From Hyphomicrobiales bacterium (GTDB lineage: Bacteria > Pseudomonadota > Alphaproteobacteria > Rhizobiales > Rhodobiaceae), in NCBI GenBank assembly GCA_002869065.1, contig PKTR01000002.1, positions 1,364,001 to 1,428,000 of the forward strand: a DNA stretch of 64,000 nucleotides, given 5' to 3'. Each line of letters opens with the position of its first letter. Position 1 is the first letter of the stretch. Made by a program: the position numbers and the translations under genes. The notes below the pieces were generated by a model, which saw nothing but the letters and a program-made list of their open reading frames with translations, did not search any database and had not been told where the DNA came from. Positions 45,171 to 55,295 of the stretch are shown here, in pieces.

Positions 45171-45623
45171 ATGCCGGGTCTCACGATTAATCAGGATGCA
45201 TGGGTCATGGTCGGCGACGGCGAAAAGGCCATGTTTCTCAGAAACAAAGGAGATTCGGACTACCCGAACCTGGAAGTCATCCGACTTCTTGAACAGGAAA
45301 ACCCGGTGACCCGTGAGCAGGGCACCGACAAGCCGGGCCGCCTCCTCGATGGAACCGGACCGGGCCGCAGTTCGGTGGAAGTTACCGACTGGCACACGAT
45401 CGAAAAGCATCGTTTTGCCAAGGATATCGCAGAGGCCCTCTACAAGGCCGCGCACATGAACAAGTTCAAGGAACTGATCGTGGTGGCGCCGCCGATGACG
45501 CTGGGCGATCTGCGCAAGGCGTTCCACAAGGAGGTCTCGAGCCGTGTGGTGGGTGAGGTCGACAAGACGCTGACCGGCCACGATATCTCGAAGATCGAGA
45601 AAATCCTGACCACCAAGGACTGA
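45171..45623 (+). CDS. Host attachment family protein
   Basis: 150 aa from ATG 45171 (MPGLTINQDAWVMVGDGEKA) with GGGAGTGGAAG upstream. Matches the host-attachment protein family (PF10116 type): VMVGDGEKAMFLRNKGD, GTDKPGRLLDGTGPGRSSVE, HRFAKDIAEALYKAAHMNKFKELIVVAPP, LGDLRKAFHKEVSSRVVGEVDKTLTGHD. The fold resembles the eRF1/Dom34 central domain. The family name comes from an Agrobacterium attachment locus; the molecular role is unclear. Confidence 0.88.
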   Translation: MPGLTINQDAWVMVGDGEKAMFLRNKGDSDYPNLEVIRLLEQENPVTREQGTDKPGRLLDGTGPGRSSVEVTDWHTIEKHRFAKDIAEALYKAAHMNKFKELIVVAPPMTLGDLRKAFHKEVSSRVVGEVDKTLTGHDISKIEKILTTKD

Positions 45624-45871
45624 TCCGCGGTGGTGGCCCCCGTCGGCTGACCCGCGGCGGGGGCAACGCGAAGACCGAACGGTGACGCGCCGCGTCACCG
45701 AAGGGGTGTTTGCAGGCGCTGTTTCGGCGCCAGCTCTGCAAACAACCATCCCGACGATTTCCCCCGACGAGTTTCTGCAGACGACAAACTGTGACGAGCG
45801 ACACGGTCGCCGGTACGGTTTCGGCGCATGTTTCCTTCAACGGGCATACCGCCCGAGTTGTGGGGGAAGCC
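45624..45871 (+). other. Intergenic region, no supported gene
   Basis: No recognised motif. Overlapping open frames on both strands are short, Arg-rich and lack RBS support. Confidence 0.4.
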
Positions 45872-46102
45872 ATGAAGCGTCTGAGGCTCATTCTGTCGAG
45901 CGAACCGGCGATCAGGATCATCGTTCCGGCCGAGGTGCCCGGTGCCGTGATCGCGGGCGCCATTTGCGGTGGCGCAGAGGGCTGCCGCCGGCGCGTTGGC
46001 GGCGGGCTTTTCAAGCAGACCTACCCTTGGGAACGGGGCCCGGCTGCGGGCGAGACCGCGGGCGACCTCTGTCGCCTCCTGCAGCGCACCCGCAAGCACT
46101 GA
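45872..46102 (+). CDS. Possible small protein of unknown function
   Basis: 76 codons from ATG 45872, preceded by a good GTGGGGGAAG ribosome-binding site. The product MKRLRLILSSEPAIRIIVPAE... has one mildly hydrophobic stretch (GAVIAGAICGG) and three Cys; no family recognised. Convergent with ispG. Kept because of the RBS and start, but it could be spurious. Confidence 0.3.
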   Translation: MKRLRLILSSEPAIRIIVPAEVPGAVIAGAICGGAEGCRRRVGGGLFKQTYPWERGPAAGETAGDLCRLLQRTRKH

Positions 46103-46129
46103 GCGGCTGCGGCTGCCGCCTTCGGTCGC

Positions 46130-47374
46130 TCAGCTGTTGCCGTAGCGCTTTTGCACGTAGTCCTCGACCATGGCCGTGAAGTCGGCGGCCAGCGTCGTGC
46201 CGCGCAGCGTCGCGACCTTCTTGCCGTCGACGAAGACCGGTGCGGCGGGCGCCTCGCCGGTGCCGGGCAGGGAGATGCCGATATCGGCGTGCTTCGACTC
46301 ACCGGGGCCGTTGACGATGCAGCCCATCACCGCGACCTGCAGTTCCTCGACGCCCGGATATCGGGCGCGCCAGTCCGGCATACGCTCGCGGATGTGGGCC
46401 TGGATCGAGCCGGCAAGTTCCTGGAACACCGTCGACGTCGTGCGGCCGCAGCCTGGGCAGGCGGCAACGATCGGCACGAAGGCGCGTAGGCCCATCACCT
46501 GCAAAAGCTCCTGGGCGACGAGCACCTCGCGCGAACGGTCGCCGCCGGGCTCAGGCGTGAGCGACACGCGGATGGTGTCGCCGATGCCCTGCTGCAGGAC
46601 GATGCCCATGGACGCGGCGGAAGCGACGACACCTTTCGTTCCCATGCCAGCCTCGGTGAGCCCGAGATGGAGCGCGTAGTCGCCGCGCACCGATAGCGCG
46701 CCATAGACGGCGACGAGATCCTGCACCTGGCTGACCTTTGCCGACAGGATGATTTTCGAGCGCGGCAGGCCGATCGCTTCGGCCTGCTCGGCCGACAGCA
46801 GCGCCGACTGGACGATTGCCTCGTGCATGACGGCGCGGGCGTCGAGCGGCTTTTCTGCGTTTGCGTTCTCGTCCATCAGCCGGGTCAGCAGGGCCTGATC
46901 GAGCGAGCCCCAGTTGACGCCGATGCGCACCGGCTTGTCGTGGCGGATCGCCGTTTCGACGATCGACGCGAACTGGCTGTCCTTCTTGTTCTTGAAGCCG
47001 ACATTGCCCGGATTGATGCGGTACTTGGCGAGCGCTTCGGCGCAGGCCGGGTGATCGGCCAGAAGCTTGTGGCCGATATAATGGAAGTCGCCGATCAGCG
47101 GCACGGCGATGCCGGCCTTGTCGAGTGCGTCGCGGATATGCGGCACGGCGGCGGCGGCCTCGTCGCGGTCGACGGTGATGCGAACCAGTTCCGATCCGGC
47201 GAGGGCGAGTGCGGAGACCTGGGCGACGGTTGCCGCGACATCGGCGGTGTCGGTGTTGGTCATCGACTGCACGACGATGGGCGCCTCGCCGCCGACGGTC
47301 ACGCCGCCGACATCGACGGCGACGGATGTGCGCCGCGGCTTGAGGGAAAGGGCGGTGAGCAGTGTCTCGGACAT
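46130..47374 (-). CDS. ispG: 4-hydroxy-3-methylbut-2-en-1-yl diphosphate synthase IspG
   Basis: 414-aa 4Fe-4S enzyme of the MEP isoprenoid pathway. TIM-barrel half: [65 protein letters not shown]. The iron-sulfur half holds its Cys ligands in ACPGCGRT and in [23 protein letters not shown], plus the conserved Glu. Full length. Divergent from hbdH. Confidence 0.97.
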   Translation of the reverse strand: MSETLLTALSLKPRRTSVAVDVGGVTVGGEAPIVVQSMTNTDTADVAATVAQVSALALAGSELVRITVDRDEAAAAVPHIRDALDKAGIAVPLIGDFHYIGHKLLADHPACAEALAKYRINPGNVGFKNKKDSQFASIVETAIRHDKPVRIGVNWGSLDQALLTRLMDENANAEKPLDARAVMHEAIVQSALLSAEQAEAIGLPRSKIILSAKVSQVQDLVAVYGALSVRGDYALHLGLTEAGMGTKGVVASAASMGIVLQQGIGDTIRVSLTPEPGGDRSREVLVAQELLQVMGLRAFVPIVAACPGCGRTTSTVFQELAGSIQAHIRERMPDWRARYPGVEELQVAVMGCIVNGPGESKHADIGISLPGTGEAPAAPVFVDGKKVATLRGTTLAADFTAMVEDYVQKRYGNS

Positions 47375-47665
47375 TCTTGAGCCTTGCGCTTCGATCGTCT
47401 GGGCCGTTTCGCGAGCGGCCGGCGGCTCTCGTCTAGCACGGCGGGCGGGCCATGCGAATAGCTGGAGCGCGCATTGCTGCCTTCAACTCGTTGCGCCGCT
47501 CGCGTTGCCGTGCCGCGTTTTGCTGCAATGCAACAAAAGACTGGACAAGCGCGCCGCGACACCGTGACATGGGCGGCAGAATCGGCTGCCGCTTCGCGCG
47601 CGCGGCCAGCATGTCTCATTGCGCCCGCAGCTCCCATGTCGGGCCCCAGCAACCGGAAACCCGCC

Positions 47666-48448
47666 ATGCCCAAGGGAAAGACCGCCGTCATCACCGGCTC
47701 GACATCCGGCATTGGTCTCGGCATCGCCGAGGCGCTCGCAGCTGCCGGCTGCAACGTGGTGCTGAACTCGTTCACCGACAGCGCCGAGGACCATGCGTTG
47801 GCCGAGCGTCTCGCCGCCCAGCATGGGGTCGGCGCGCATTACGTCTCAGCCGACATGTCGGACGCGGAGGCGTGTGCGGGCCTGATCGAAACCGCGGCCG
47901 GGAAGTTCGGCGCGGTCGATATTCTCGTCAACAATGCGGGCATCCAGTATGTCGCGCCGGTCGAGGACTTCCCGGTCGGGAAGTGGGACGCGGTGCTGGC
48001 GATCAACCTCTCGTCTGCCTTCCACACGATCCGCGCCGCGGTGCCTGGCATGAAGGCGGCCGGCTGGGGCCGCATCGTCAACATAGCCTCGGCGCACGGG
48101 TTGACCGCCTCGCCGTTCAAGGCGGCCTATGTGGCGGCAAAGCACGGCATGGTCGGGCTGACCAAGACGGTGGCGCTGGAGCTCGCCGAAAAGGGCATTA
48201 CCTGCAACGCGATCTGCCCGGGTTATGTGATGACGCCGCTGGTCGAAAAGCAGATCCCGGATCAGATGAAGGCGCACGGCATGGACCGTGACACGGTGAT
48301 CCGCGAGGTGATGCTGGAACGCCAGCCGACGAAGGAGTTCGTCGACGTTGCCGAGCTCGGTGCGCTGACCGTGTTTCTCTGCGGCGACGGCGCACGCCAG
48401 ATGACGGGCACGACGCTCTCGGTCGATGGCGGCTGGACGGCGCTCTAG
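47666..48448 (+). CDS. hbdH: 3-hydroxybutyrate dehydrogenase
   Basis: 260-aa short-chain dehydrogenase from ATG 47666. NAD motif TGSTSGIGLGIAEALA, VNNAGIQYVAPVEDFP, catalytic Ser in IVNIASAHGLTAS, and YVAAKHGMVGLTK for Tyr/Lys. The substrate-binding part (GYVMTPLVEKQIPDQMKAHGM, VMLERQPTKEFVDVAELG) is typical of BdhA/HbdH, which oxidises D-3-hydroxybutyrate to acetoacetate in PHB turnover. An upstream in-frame ATG at 47636 is possible but GGAAAC precedes 47666. GACGGC/GCCGTC (48436-48453) overlaps the stop. Confidence 0.93.
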   Translation: MPKGKTAVITGSTSGIGLGIAEALAAAGCNVVLNSFTDSAEDHALAERLAAQHGVGAHYVSADMSDAEACAGLIETAAGKFGAVDILVNNAGIQYVAPVEDFPVGKWDAVLAINLSSAFHTIRAAVPGMKAAGWGRIVNIASAHGLTASPFKAAYVAAKHGMVGLTKTVALELAEKGITCNAICPGYVMTPLVEKQIPDQMKAHGMDRDTVIREVMLERQPTKEFVDVAELGALTVFLCGDGARQMTGTTLSVDGGWTAL

Positions 48449-48594
48449 CCGTCTCGCCAGTGTCGTCATGCGCGGCTTCGACGCGATTTTCGGGCTGAGG
48501 CTTGTGCGTGTTTTGCGGGCGTGGCACCTTGTGCGCGCTGCAACCGGGGCCTGTATTTGCGGTGCAGTGCCTGATCCTGCCGGAGCCGTATTGA

Positions 48595-49395
48595 ATGCTT
48601 GATTTCACGCTTGCCCGTTTCGTCGTTTCCTTCGTTTCCGCGAATCTGCGGTTCGTCGTGCTGCTCGTTGCGCCGCTTTTCGTCCTGGCTCTGATCCGGA
48701 CCCATTTCGCCGCCAAGAACGCCGCTGTGATCGCGTTCGCGCCGGACGGTATGAGCGCGGTTTCCTCGGTGTCCGGCACGGAATTCGTCATCCTGCTGAT
48801 CGAGGCGGTGCTCTGGCTCGGCGCGGCGACCGCGTGGCACCGGCTGATCCTGTTGCGGGAAGAGCCGTCGGTTGGCAGTCTGGTCCCGGGAAAGCGCGAG
48901 TTCCGCTATTTCCTCGTGTCTCTGATGTTGTTCCTGCTGTTGGCGCTGATCGTGTTGCCGGTTGCGATATTGGTGTCGGTGATCACGCTGACATCGGGGA
49001 GCGTCTTTCTCGTCTTGCTTGTCAGCGTCGCCATGATGCCTCTCGCCACCTATTTCGCGCTGCGTTTTTCGCCGGTTCTGCCGCGCGCTGCGCTGGAGCT
49101 GCCCTGGCTTGGTTTCAAGGATGCGTGGCGAAAGACGCGGCCCTATTCGAATGCGATCCTCGGCTGGATCGTGGTTGTTTTCGCGGTTTCCGTCGCGCTT
49201 CAGCTGATTTCGCTGGTCTTCGGCAGGTCGCTTCCCTTCGGCGCTTACGGCACGGCGATGCTCGGCGCCGTGATCCTGACGCCGATCAACTATTTCCTCC
49301 TGTTCGCCGATCTGACCGTGATGTCGGAGCTGTTCCGGGTCAGCGCGAATGATGGCGAAGATGCAGACCGCGACGGCGGAGATGTGCCTGCCTAG
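48595..49395 (+). CDS. Six-TM membrane protein, paralogue 1
   Basis: 266 aa with about six hydrophobic segments. Starts MLDFTLARFVVSF; later AWHRLILLREEPS, LRFSPVLPRAALELPWLGFKDAWRKTRPY and a cytosolic acidic tail (NDGEDADRDGGDVPA). No known family recognised with confidence. The downstream protein shares the same motifs in the same order, so the pair arose by tandem duplication. Confidence 0.75.
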   Translation: MLDFTLARFVVSFVSANLRFVVLLVAPLFVLALIRTHFAAKNAAVIAFAPDGMSAVSSVSGTEFVILLIEAVLWLGAATAWHRLILLREEPSVGSLVPGKREFRYFLVSLMLFLLLALIVLPVAILVSVITLTSGSVFLVLLVSVAMMPLATYFALRFSPVLPRAALELPWLGFKDAWRKTRPYSNAILGWIVVVFAVSVALQLISLVFGRSLPFGAYGTAMLGAVILTPINYFLLFADLTVMSELFRVSANDGEDADRDGGDVPA

Positions 49396-49525
49396 ACGGG
49401 TCCGCCGTCCCGGCCCGATCGGGGCTTTAAGGGGTTTTCAAGCGGTCGGACCGTAAGCTTGTCCGCTCATCCTGCAATCGGCGCGGCGCGTGGGGCTGGT
49501 GCGCGTGCGGGATCATGGGGCGGAT

Positions 49526-50359
49526 ATGCAAGAACCTCGGCCGGGACTCGGCTCTTTCCTCGATTTCTCGCTGGCGCGCTTCGCGCTCAACGATGTGGTG
49601 CGACACTATCCGGTGATCCGCACGCTTGCCGCGCCGCTGTTCCTAGCCGTGCTGGTGTGCATTCATCTCACCGCCTATGGCGCGGCCAGCATCGCGGTGA
49701 CGCCGCTTGCGATCGATGCCGATCCGCCCTACCTCGGCGTGCTCATCGTGATCGTGCTGGTCGCCGGCGTTTTGTGGGGCGCTCTGGCGGTGGCCTGGCA
49801 CCGCTTCTTCCTGCTCGGGGAAAAGCCTGGCTGGCGGAGCGTGCTGCCGGGTTTTGCCGCGTTGGGCTATTTTCTCACCGCAATTGGCCTGATCGCGGCG
49901 GGGATCGGGGTCGGGTTTTTCGTCAGCGTGCTTGGTGATGTCGCCGCAGCGCTCTCCGGCCTGCCGTTTGTCGCCGCTCTCGTGTGGCCGGTTGCGGTGG
50001 TCGCGGGGGCGTATGTTGCCTTGCGGATGTCGCCCGTCCTGCCGGGGGTCGCGCTCGACTATTCGTGGCGCAGCTTTCGCAACGGCTGGTCGGTGACGCG
50101 GCCCTATGTGGGCGGGATTTTCGGCTGGTCGGTGGTGCTTGCGGCACTGATGCTCGCGGCAAGGCTCGCCATAAAAGCGCTCCTCTTCGTCGTGCCGCTC
50201 GACGTCTACGGCACGAACTTCGTTTTCCTCGGCCTCTCGTTTGCGGCCACTTTTTTCCTCGGACTGGCAAGCCTGACGGTCATCACGGCCGTTTTCCACG
50301 CCGCCTATGACGGCGTGTTGTTCGGAACCGACAGCGGCGAGGAAGCGAACGGCCGCTGA
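49526..50359 (+). CDS. Six-TM membrane protein, paralogue 2
   Basis: 277 aa from ATG 49526 (GTG-type starts upstream are less likely). It shares SFLDFSLARFAL, AVAWHRFFLLGEKPG, LRMSPVLPGVALDYSWRSFRNGWSVTRPY with the preceding gene, plus about six hydrophobic segments. Its tail is acidic (GTDSGEEANGR). Both paralogues lack catalytic or transport motifs I can name. Confidence 0.75.
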   Translation: MQEPRPGLGSFLDFSLARFALNDVVRHYPVIRTLAAPLFLAVLVCIHLTAYGAASIAVTPLAIDADPPYLGVLIVIVLVAGVLWGALAVAWHRFFLLGEKPGWRSVLPGFAALGYFLTAIGLIAAGIGVGFFVSVLGDVAAALSGLPFVAALVWPVAVVAGAYVALRMSPVLPGVALDYSWRSFRNGWSVTRPYVGGIFGWSVVLAALMLAARLAIKALLFVVPLDVYGTNFVFLGLSFAATFFLGLASLTVITAVFHAAYDGVLFGTDSGEEANGR

Positions 50360-50386
50360 CGCAGATCGTCCACCACACCTCGCCGG

Positions 50387-52039
50387 TTACCCGGCGTTGT
50401 CGCCCTCGGCGGCGGCTTCCTCGATCGCGCGCTGGCGGAACAGCCGGCGGATGACCTTGCCGGTGGTGGTCAGCGGGATGCTGTCGACGAAGGCGATCTC
50501 GCGCGGATATTCGTGCGCGGAAAGCCGCGTGCGGACATGGCTCTTGATCGAGTCGACGAGGGCGTCGTCCTGCTTGGTGCCCGGCTTCACCACAACATAG
50601 GCCTTGATGATCTCGGTGCGCATGGGGTCCGGCTTGCCGACCACGGCGGCAAGCGCGATCTGCGGGTGGCTCGAAAGACAGTCCTCGATCTCACCCGGAC
50701 CGATGCGGTAGCCGGCCGAGGTGATGACGTCGTCGTCGCGGCCGACAAAGTGGATGTAGCCGTCGTCGTCCATGGTGCCCTGGTCGCCGGTCAGCATCCA
50801 GTCACCGATGAATTTCTTCTCGGTCGCTTCCATGTTGTCCCAGTAGTGCAGGAACATCACCGGGTCGGGGCGGGCGACCGCGATCTGGCCGAGGCTGCCG
50901 GCCGGCAGGCGGTTGCCCTCGTTGTCGATGACGGCGACGTCGTGGCCCGGCACCGGCATGCCGATGGCGCCGGCGCGGCTGACGCCAATCTTGGCGCAGG
51001 ACGACAGCACCAGATTGCATTCCGTCTGGCCGTAGAACTCGTTGATCGTCAGGCCGAGCGTCTCGCGCGCCCATTCGTAGGTATCGCCGCCGAGCGCCTC
51101 GCCGCCCGAGCCCACGGTTCGCAGGTCGAGCTTGAAGGTCTTCAGCGGATCAGGCACCGCGCGCAGCATCTTCAACGCCGTTGGCGGGATGAAGGTGTTG
51201 CGCACGCCATATTGCGCCATCAGCGCGTAGGCTTTCTCGGGGTCGAATTTCTCGAATTTGTGGGCGACGACCGGCACGCCGAGATGCAGGCCGGGCAGCA
51301 GGATGTTGAGCAGCCCGCCGGCCCAGGCCCAGTCCGCCGGCGTCCAAAGGACGTCGCCCGGCTGGGGCAGGAACTCGTGGCTCATCTGCATGCCGGGCAA
51401 ATGGCCGAGCAGCACGCGATGGCCGTGCAGCGCGCCCTTCGGCGGCCCGGTGGTGCCGGAGGTGTAGATCATCATCGCCGGGTCGTCGGGTCCGGTTTCC
51501 TCGACATAGAAGGCGTCATAGGCCTCGGCGAGCAGCTCGTGGAAGGAAACCGCGCCGGGCCCGGGGCCGTCGATGGAAACGACGAGGGAAAGACCGGGCA
51601 ACTGATCGCGGATCTGGGCGACCTTTTCGGCCCCTGCGGCGTTGGTGATCAGCACGCGGGCGCCGGAGTTTTCCAGCCGGTACTGCAGGGCCTCGACGCC
51701 GAACAGGGCGGCGAGCGGCACGGCGACGGCGGCAAGCTTGTAGACCGCGAGATGGGAAATGGCAGTCGCCGGGTGCTGCGGCAGCAAGAGTCCGACCCGG
51801 TTGCCGCGTTCGACGCCATAGGCGCGCAACGCATTCGCCAGCTTGTTGGAATCGCGCGCGAGCCGGCCGTAGGTCACCGTTTCGGTGGAACCGTCGTCGC
51901 GATGAAACAGGATGGCGGTGCGGTCCGGTTCGCGGGCCGCCCAGGAATCGCAGGCGCTCACCGCGATGTTGTATTTCTCCGGCACCTGCCAGCGAAATGC
52001 CTTGACCAGCGCGTCGTAGGACTCTGCGGTGGGCAGCAT
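50387..52039 (-). CDS. Acyl-CoA synthetase (AMP-forming)
   Basis: 550-aa ANL-superfamily ligase. Motifs: MMIYTSGTTGPPKGALHGH (P-loop), INEFYGQTECN (adenine), MLTGDQGTMDDDGYIHFVGRDDDVITSAGYRIGPGEIEDCL (ribose and hinge), and the catalytic Lys in PLTTTGKVIRR. Resembles medium-chain and acetyl/propionyl-type synthetases; the acid substrate is uncertain. It follows the Dpp-like operon after a 95-bp gap on the same strand and may use a product of the imported compound. Confidence 0.92.
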   Translation of the reverse strand: MLPTAESYDALVKAFRWQVPEKYNIAVSACDSWAAREPDRTAILFHRDDGSTETVTYGRLARDSNKLANALRAYGVERGNRVGLLLPQHPATAISHLAVYKLAAVAVPLAALFGVEALQYRLENSGARVLITNAAGAEKVAQIRDQLPGLSLVVSIDGPGPGAVSFHELLAEAYDAFYVEETGPDDPAMMIYTSGTTGPPKGALHGHRVLLGHLPGMQMSHEFLPQPGDVLWTPADWAWAGGLLNILLPGLHLGVPVVAHKFEKFDPEKAYALMAQYGVRNTFIPPTALKMLRAVPDPLKTFKLDLRTVGSGGEALGGDTYEWARETLGLTINEFYGQTECNLVLSSCAKIGVSRAGAIGMPVPGHDVAVIDNEGNRLPAGSLGQIAVARPDPVMFLHYWDNMEATEKKFIGDWMLTGDQGTMDDDGYIHFVGRDDDVITSAGYRIGPGEIEDCLSSHPQIALAAVVGKPDPMRTEIIKAYVVVKPGTKQDDALVDSIKSHVRTRLSAHEYPREIAFVDSIPLTTTGKVIRRLFRQRAIEEAAAEGDNAG

Positions 52040-52134
52040 GGCCGTGAACCTCCCTGCGGGTTGAACCGTCTTTTGCTGCGCACTCTACACAGGCTTTCGG
52101 GCGAAAACTACATCGTCCGAAAGCCGATTTTCGC

Positions 52135-54225
52135 TCACGCGTCGGCGAGCTCCGGCCCGGCCGTGTCGGCGGACGCGATGACCGGTTTCATGGCGCTGAG
52201 CATGTCCATCGGCAGATGGCAGGCGATGCGGTGGCCGTTGCCGAAATCGCGCGTCGGCGGCACTTCGTTCTCGCAGGTTCCCTCGATCGCGTAGAGGCAG
52301 CGCGTGCAGAAGGGGCAGCCCGCCGGCGGGTTGGACGGCGAGGGCATTTCGCCGCTCAGCACGATCTTGCGCTTCTTGATGTGGGTGTCGGCGATAGGCA
52401 CCGCCGAAAGGAGCGCTTCGGTGTAGGGATGATAGGGCGGCGAGAAGATTACCTCGGTGTCGCCCTGCTCCATGATCTGGCCGAGATACATGACGACGAT
52501 GCGGTCAGCGAGATAGCGCACCACCGAAAGGTCGTGGCTGATGAACAACAGCGTCGTGCGGTGTTCGCGCTGGATGTCCATCAACAGCTCGGTGACGGCG
52601 GCCTGCACCGACACGTCGAGCGCCGATACCGGTTCGTCGGCGATCACCACCTTCGGATTGCCGGCAAAGGCGCGGGCAATGCCGACGCGCTGTTTCTGGC
52701 CGCCGGAAAGCTGGCGCGGTCGGCGCTTGGCGAAGTCGCGCGGCAGCTTGACGATGTCGAGCAGCTCAAGCACGCGTTCCTCGATCTTGTCGGGATCGGA
52801 CTCGACGCCGAACTTGCGAATCACGCGGGCGATCTGGCCGCCGACGGTGTGGCTCGGATTGAGCGTGTCGAACGGGTTCTGGAAGACCATCTGCAGGTCG
52901 GCGATGGTGCGGGCACCGCGCTTGTCGACCGGCAGTGAGCCAAGCTCGATATCACCGAGCATGACCTGCCCCGAAGTCGCGTCTTCGAGCCCCATCAGCA
53001 CCTTGGCGAAGGTCGACTTGCCGCAGCCGGATTCACCGACGATGGCGACGGTTTCGGCTTCGCGGGCGAGGAAGTTGAGCTGTTCGTTCGCCTTGACCGT
53101 CTTTGGCTCGCCGAACACGAAGAGGCCGCTTTCCTCGATCTCGTAATGCTTGGTCATGTCCTCGACACGCAGCACCACCTCGCCGGCCTCGACGCTTTCC
53201 TGCGCCTTGGCGGCGGCGATATCGACGTCCCAGTCGATCTCGGCGAAACGCGGACAGCGCACGAAGTGGTTGGAGCCGGCGCCGGTCTCACGCATCGAGA
53301 TCAGGCCCGGTTCGCAGACGCCGGCCTGGAAGTAGTCGCAGCGCGGGCCGAAATAGCAGCCGTCCGGGCGTTCATGCGGCAACGGCAACTGGCCGGGAAT
53401 GGCAACCAGCGGGTGGGCGTTCTTGTCGGCGCCAGGCAGCGGGATCGAAGCGAACAGGCCGCGCGTATAGGGATGGCGCATGGCGTTGAACACGGTGTTG
53501 ACGTCGCCGACTTCGACGGCCTCGCCGGAATACATCACGGTGATGCGGTCGCAGGTCTCCAGGATCAGGCCGAGATTGTGCGAGATGTAGATCATGGAGG
53601 TGCCGAACTCCTCGGCGATCTCCTTGATCAGGTCGACGATGCCGGCTTCGACGGTGACGTCGAGCGCGGTGGTCGGTTCGTCAAGCAGCAGCAGTTTCGG
53701 GTTCGACAGCAGCGCCATGGCGATAACGACGCGCTGCTGCTGACCACCCGAGATCTGGTGCGGATAGGAGTTCATGATGCGCGCCGGATCGGGCAGCTTG
53801 ACCCGTTCGAGCAGCGCTTCGGCCTTCGCCCAGGCGTCCTCGGCGGAGAGATTGTCGTGGTAGATCGGCACCTCGGTGAGCTGCTCGCCGATCAGCATGG
53901 CCGGGTTCAGCGAGGCCATCGGCTCCTGATAGACCATGGCGATCTTGGAGCCGCGCAGTTGGCGCAGTTCTTCCTGGCTCATGGTGCGCATGTCGCGCCC
54001 CTCGAACAGGATCTCGCCGCTGACGATGGCGCCGTTCTTGCCCATGTACTGCATGATGGCGAGCGCCACCGTCGACTTGCCGCAGCCGGACTCGCCGACG
54101 ATGCCGTGCGCTTCGCCCGGCATCAGCTTGAGATTGAAGTCCACCACGGCGGGAATTTCGCCCGCCCGGGTGAAGTAGGAGATGCACAGGTCGCGGCACT
54201 CGAGGACCGGGGTCTGTTCGTTCAT
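52135..54225 (-). CDS. Fused DppD-DppF-type peptide ABC transporter ATPase
   Basis: 696 aa with two complete nucleotide-binding domains. Domain 1 has GESGCGKST (Walker A, near 43), ISGGQQQRVVIAMAL and LLLLDEPTTALD; domain 2 has GESGCGKSTFAK (near 400), LSGGQKQRVGIARAF and VVIADEPVSALD. Each is followed by the oligopeptide-transporter C-terminal extension with a Cys cluster (CYFGPRCDYFQAGVCEPG; CPFCTRCLYAIEGTCE). In most species these are two genes; fusion enforces 1:1 pairing. Confidence 0.95.
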   Translation of the reverse strand: MNEQTPVLECRDLCISYFTRAGEIPAVVDFNLKLMPGEAHGIVGESGCGKSTVALAIMQYMGKNGAIVSGEILFEGRDMRTMSQEELRQLRGSKIAMVYQEPMASLNPAMLIGEQLTEVPIYHDNLSAEDAWAKAEALLERVKLPDPARIMNSYPHQISGGQQQRVVIAMALLSNPKLLLLDEPTTALDVTVEAGIVDLIKEIAEEFGTSMIYISHNLGLILETCDRITVMYSGEAVEVGDVNTVFNAMRHPYTRGLFASIPLPGADKNAHPLVAIPGQLPLPHERPDGCYFGPRCDYFQAGVCEPGLISMRETGAGSNHFVRCPRFAEIDWDVDIAAAKAQESVEAGEVVLRVEDMTKHYEIEESGLFVFGEPKTVKANEQLNFLAREAETVAIVGESGCGKSTFAKVLMGLEDATSGQVMLGDIELGSLPVDKRGARTIADLQMVFQNPFDTLNPSHTVGGQIARVIRKFGVESDPDKIEERVLELLDIVKLPRDFAKRRPRQLSGGQKQRVGIARAFAGNPKVVIADEPVSALDVSVQAAVTELLMDIQREHRTTLLFISHDLSVVRYLADRIVVMYLGQIMEQGDTEVIFSPPYHPYTEALLSAVPIADTHIKKRKIVLSGEMPSPSNPPAGCPFCTRCLYAIEGTCENEVPPTRDFGNGHRIACHLPMDMLSAMKPVIASADTAGPELADA

Positions 54226-54237
54226 TGTCTTTTCCCC

Positions 54238-55281
54238 TTAGTCCCGAAGGCTCATTTCGCGCAGGCCGTCGGCCAGCAGGTTGAAGCCGAGGATGAGGCT
54301 CGACACCGACAGCGCCGGCACCACCAGCATGTAGGAGAACTTCCACAGCATGGCGGTCTTGGCCGATTCCTTGATCATCAGACCCCAGTCGGGATCGGGC
54401 GGCTGCAGGCCGAGGCCGAGGAAGGTCAGCGTGGTGATCGCCACCGTGGTGTAGCCAAGCCGCAGGCAGGCATCGACGATGATCGGGCCGCGAACATTGG
54501 GCAGCAGCTCGATGACCATGATCCACAATGCGCTCTCGCCGCGTGTCTGGGCGGCGAAGACGTAGTCGCGCGTCTTGATGTCGAGGGCGAGGCCGCGAAC
54601 GATACGCATGATCGCCGGTGCCGAGGCAAAGGTCACGGCGATGACGATGTTGAAGCCGCTGGGGCCGAGATAGTTCAGGATGACGATGAACAGCACCATC
54701 ACCGGGAACGACAGGAAGATGTTGGCGATGAAGGAGATGATCTCATCCCACCAGCCGGCGAGATAGCCGGCGATCAGGCCGAACATCGTGCCGACGACAT
54801 AGGCGACGGTGGTCGCGGTGACGCCCCACACGATGACGCGTTGGCAACCCCAGATGGCGCGCGAAAGCATGTCGCGGCCCTTGAAGTCGGAGCCGAGCCA
54901 GAAGGTGACTTCCTGGCGCATGCCGTCTAGCGAGACCATCTTCTCGGTGCCGGGAACGGCGAACGGTGCGAGCGGCTTGTTGGGGTCGACGAGCGGCAGG
55001 TAGGGCGCGCTTACCGCCATCAACAGCCAGAAGAAGACCAGCGTTACGCCAATGAGGGCCGTCTTCGACTCGCGCCAGTTGGTGACGGCGAGCAGATAGA
55101 GGATCAGGGTCGCGGGGATCGCCGGCAACAGCACGAGGTCGGCGGTGTCGCCGAGCTGGCGGCCGGCCATGACATAGGTCATGAGCGGCGCCCACATGAC
55201 CAGGAGAAGGGCGATCACCACACGCGGTCGCGACAGGCGTTCGACCAGGGTGGGGGCGGGCATTGTCGTGTCGATGCTCAT
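54238..55281 (-). CDS. DppC-like ABC transporter permease
   Basis: 347 aa from ATG 55281. N-terminal extension with three hydrophobic segments (RPRVVIALLLVMWAPLMTY; TLILYLLAV; GVTLVFFWLLMAVSAPYLP) before the standard DppC TM core (SRAIWGCQRVIVWGVTATTVAYVVGTMFGLIAGYLAGWWDE). Coupling region AAQTRGESALWIMVIELLPNV. Twelve bases before the ATPase gene. Confidence 0.94.
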   Translation of the reverse strand: MSIDTTMPAPTLVERLSRPRVVIALLLVMWAPLMTYVMAGRQLGDTADLVLLPAIPATLILYLLAVTNWRESKTALIGVTLVFFWLLMAVSAPYLPLVDPNKPLAPFAVPGTEKMVSLDGMRQEVTFWLGSDFKGRDMLSRAIWGCQRVIVWGVTATTVAYVVGTMFGLIAGYLAGWWDEIISFIANIFLSFPVMVLFIVILNYLGPSGFNIVIAVTFASAPAIMRIVRGLALDIKTRDYVFAAQTRGESALWIMVIELLPNVRGPIIVDACLRLGYTTVAITTLTFLGLGLQPPDPDWGLMIKESAKTAMLWKFSYMLVVPALSVSSLILGFNLLADGLREMSLRD

Positions 55282-55295
55282 TGTTTTCACCCCTC

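Noticed and set aside
53146-54930. 594-codon plus-strand frame
   Set aside because: Antisense to the fused ABC ATPase and permease genes, with no independent start signal.
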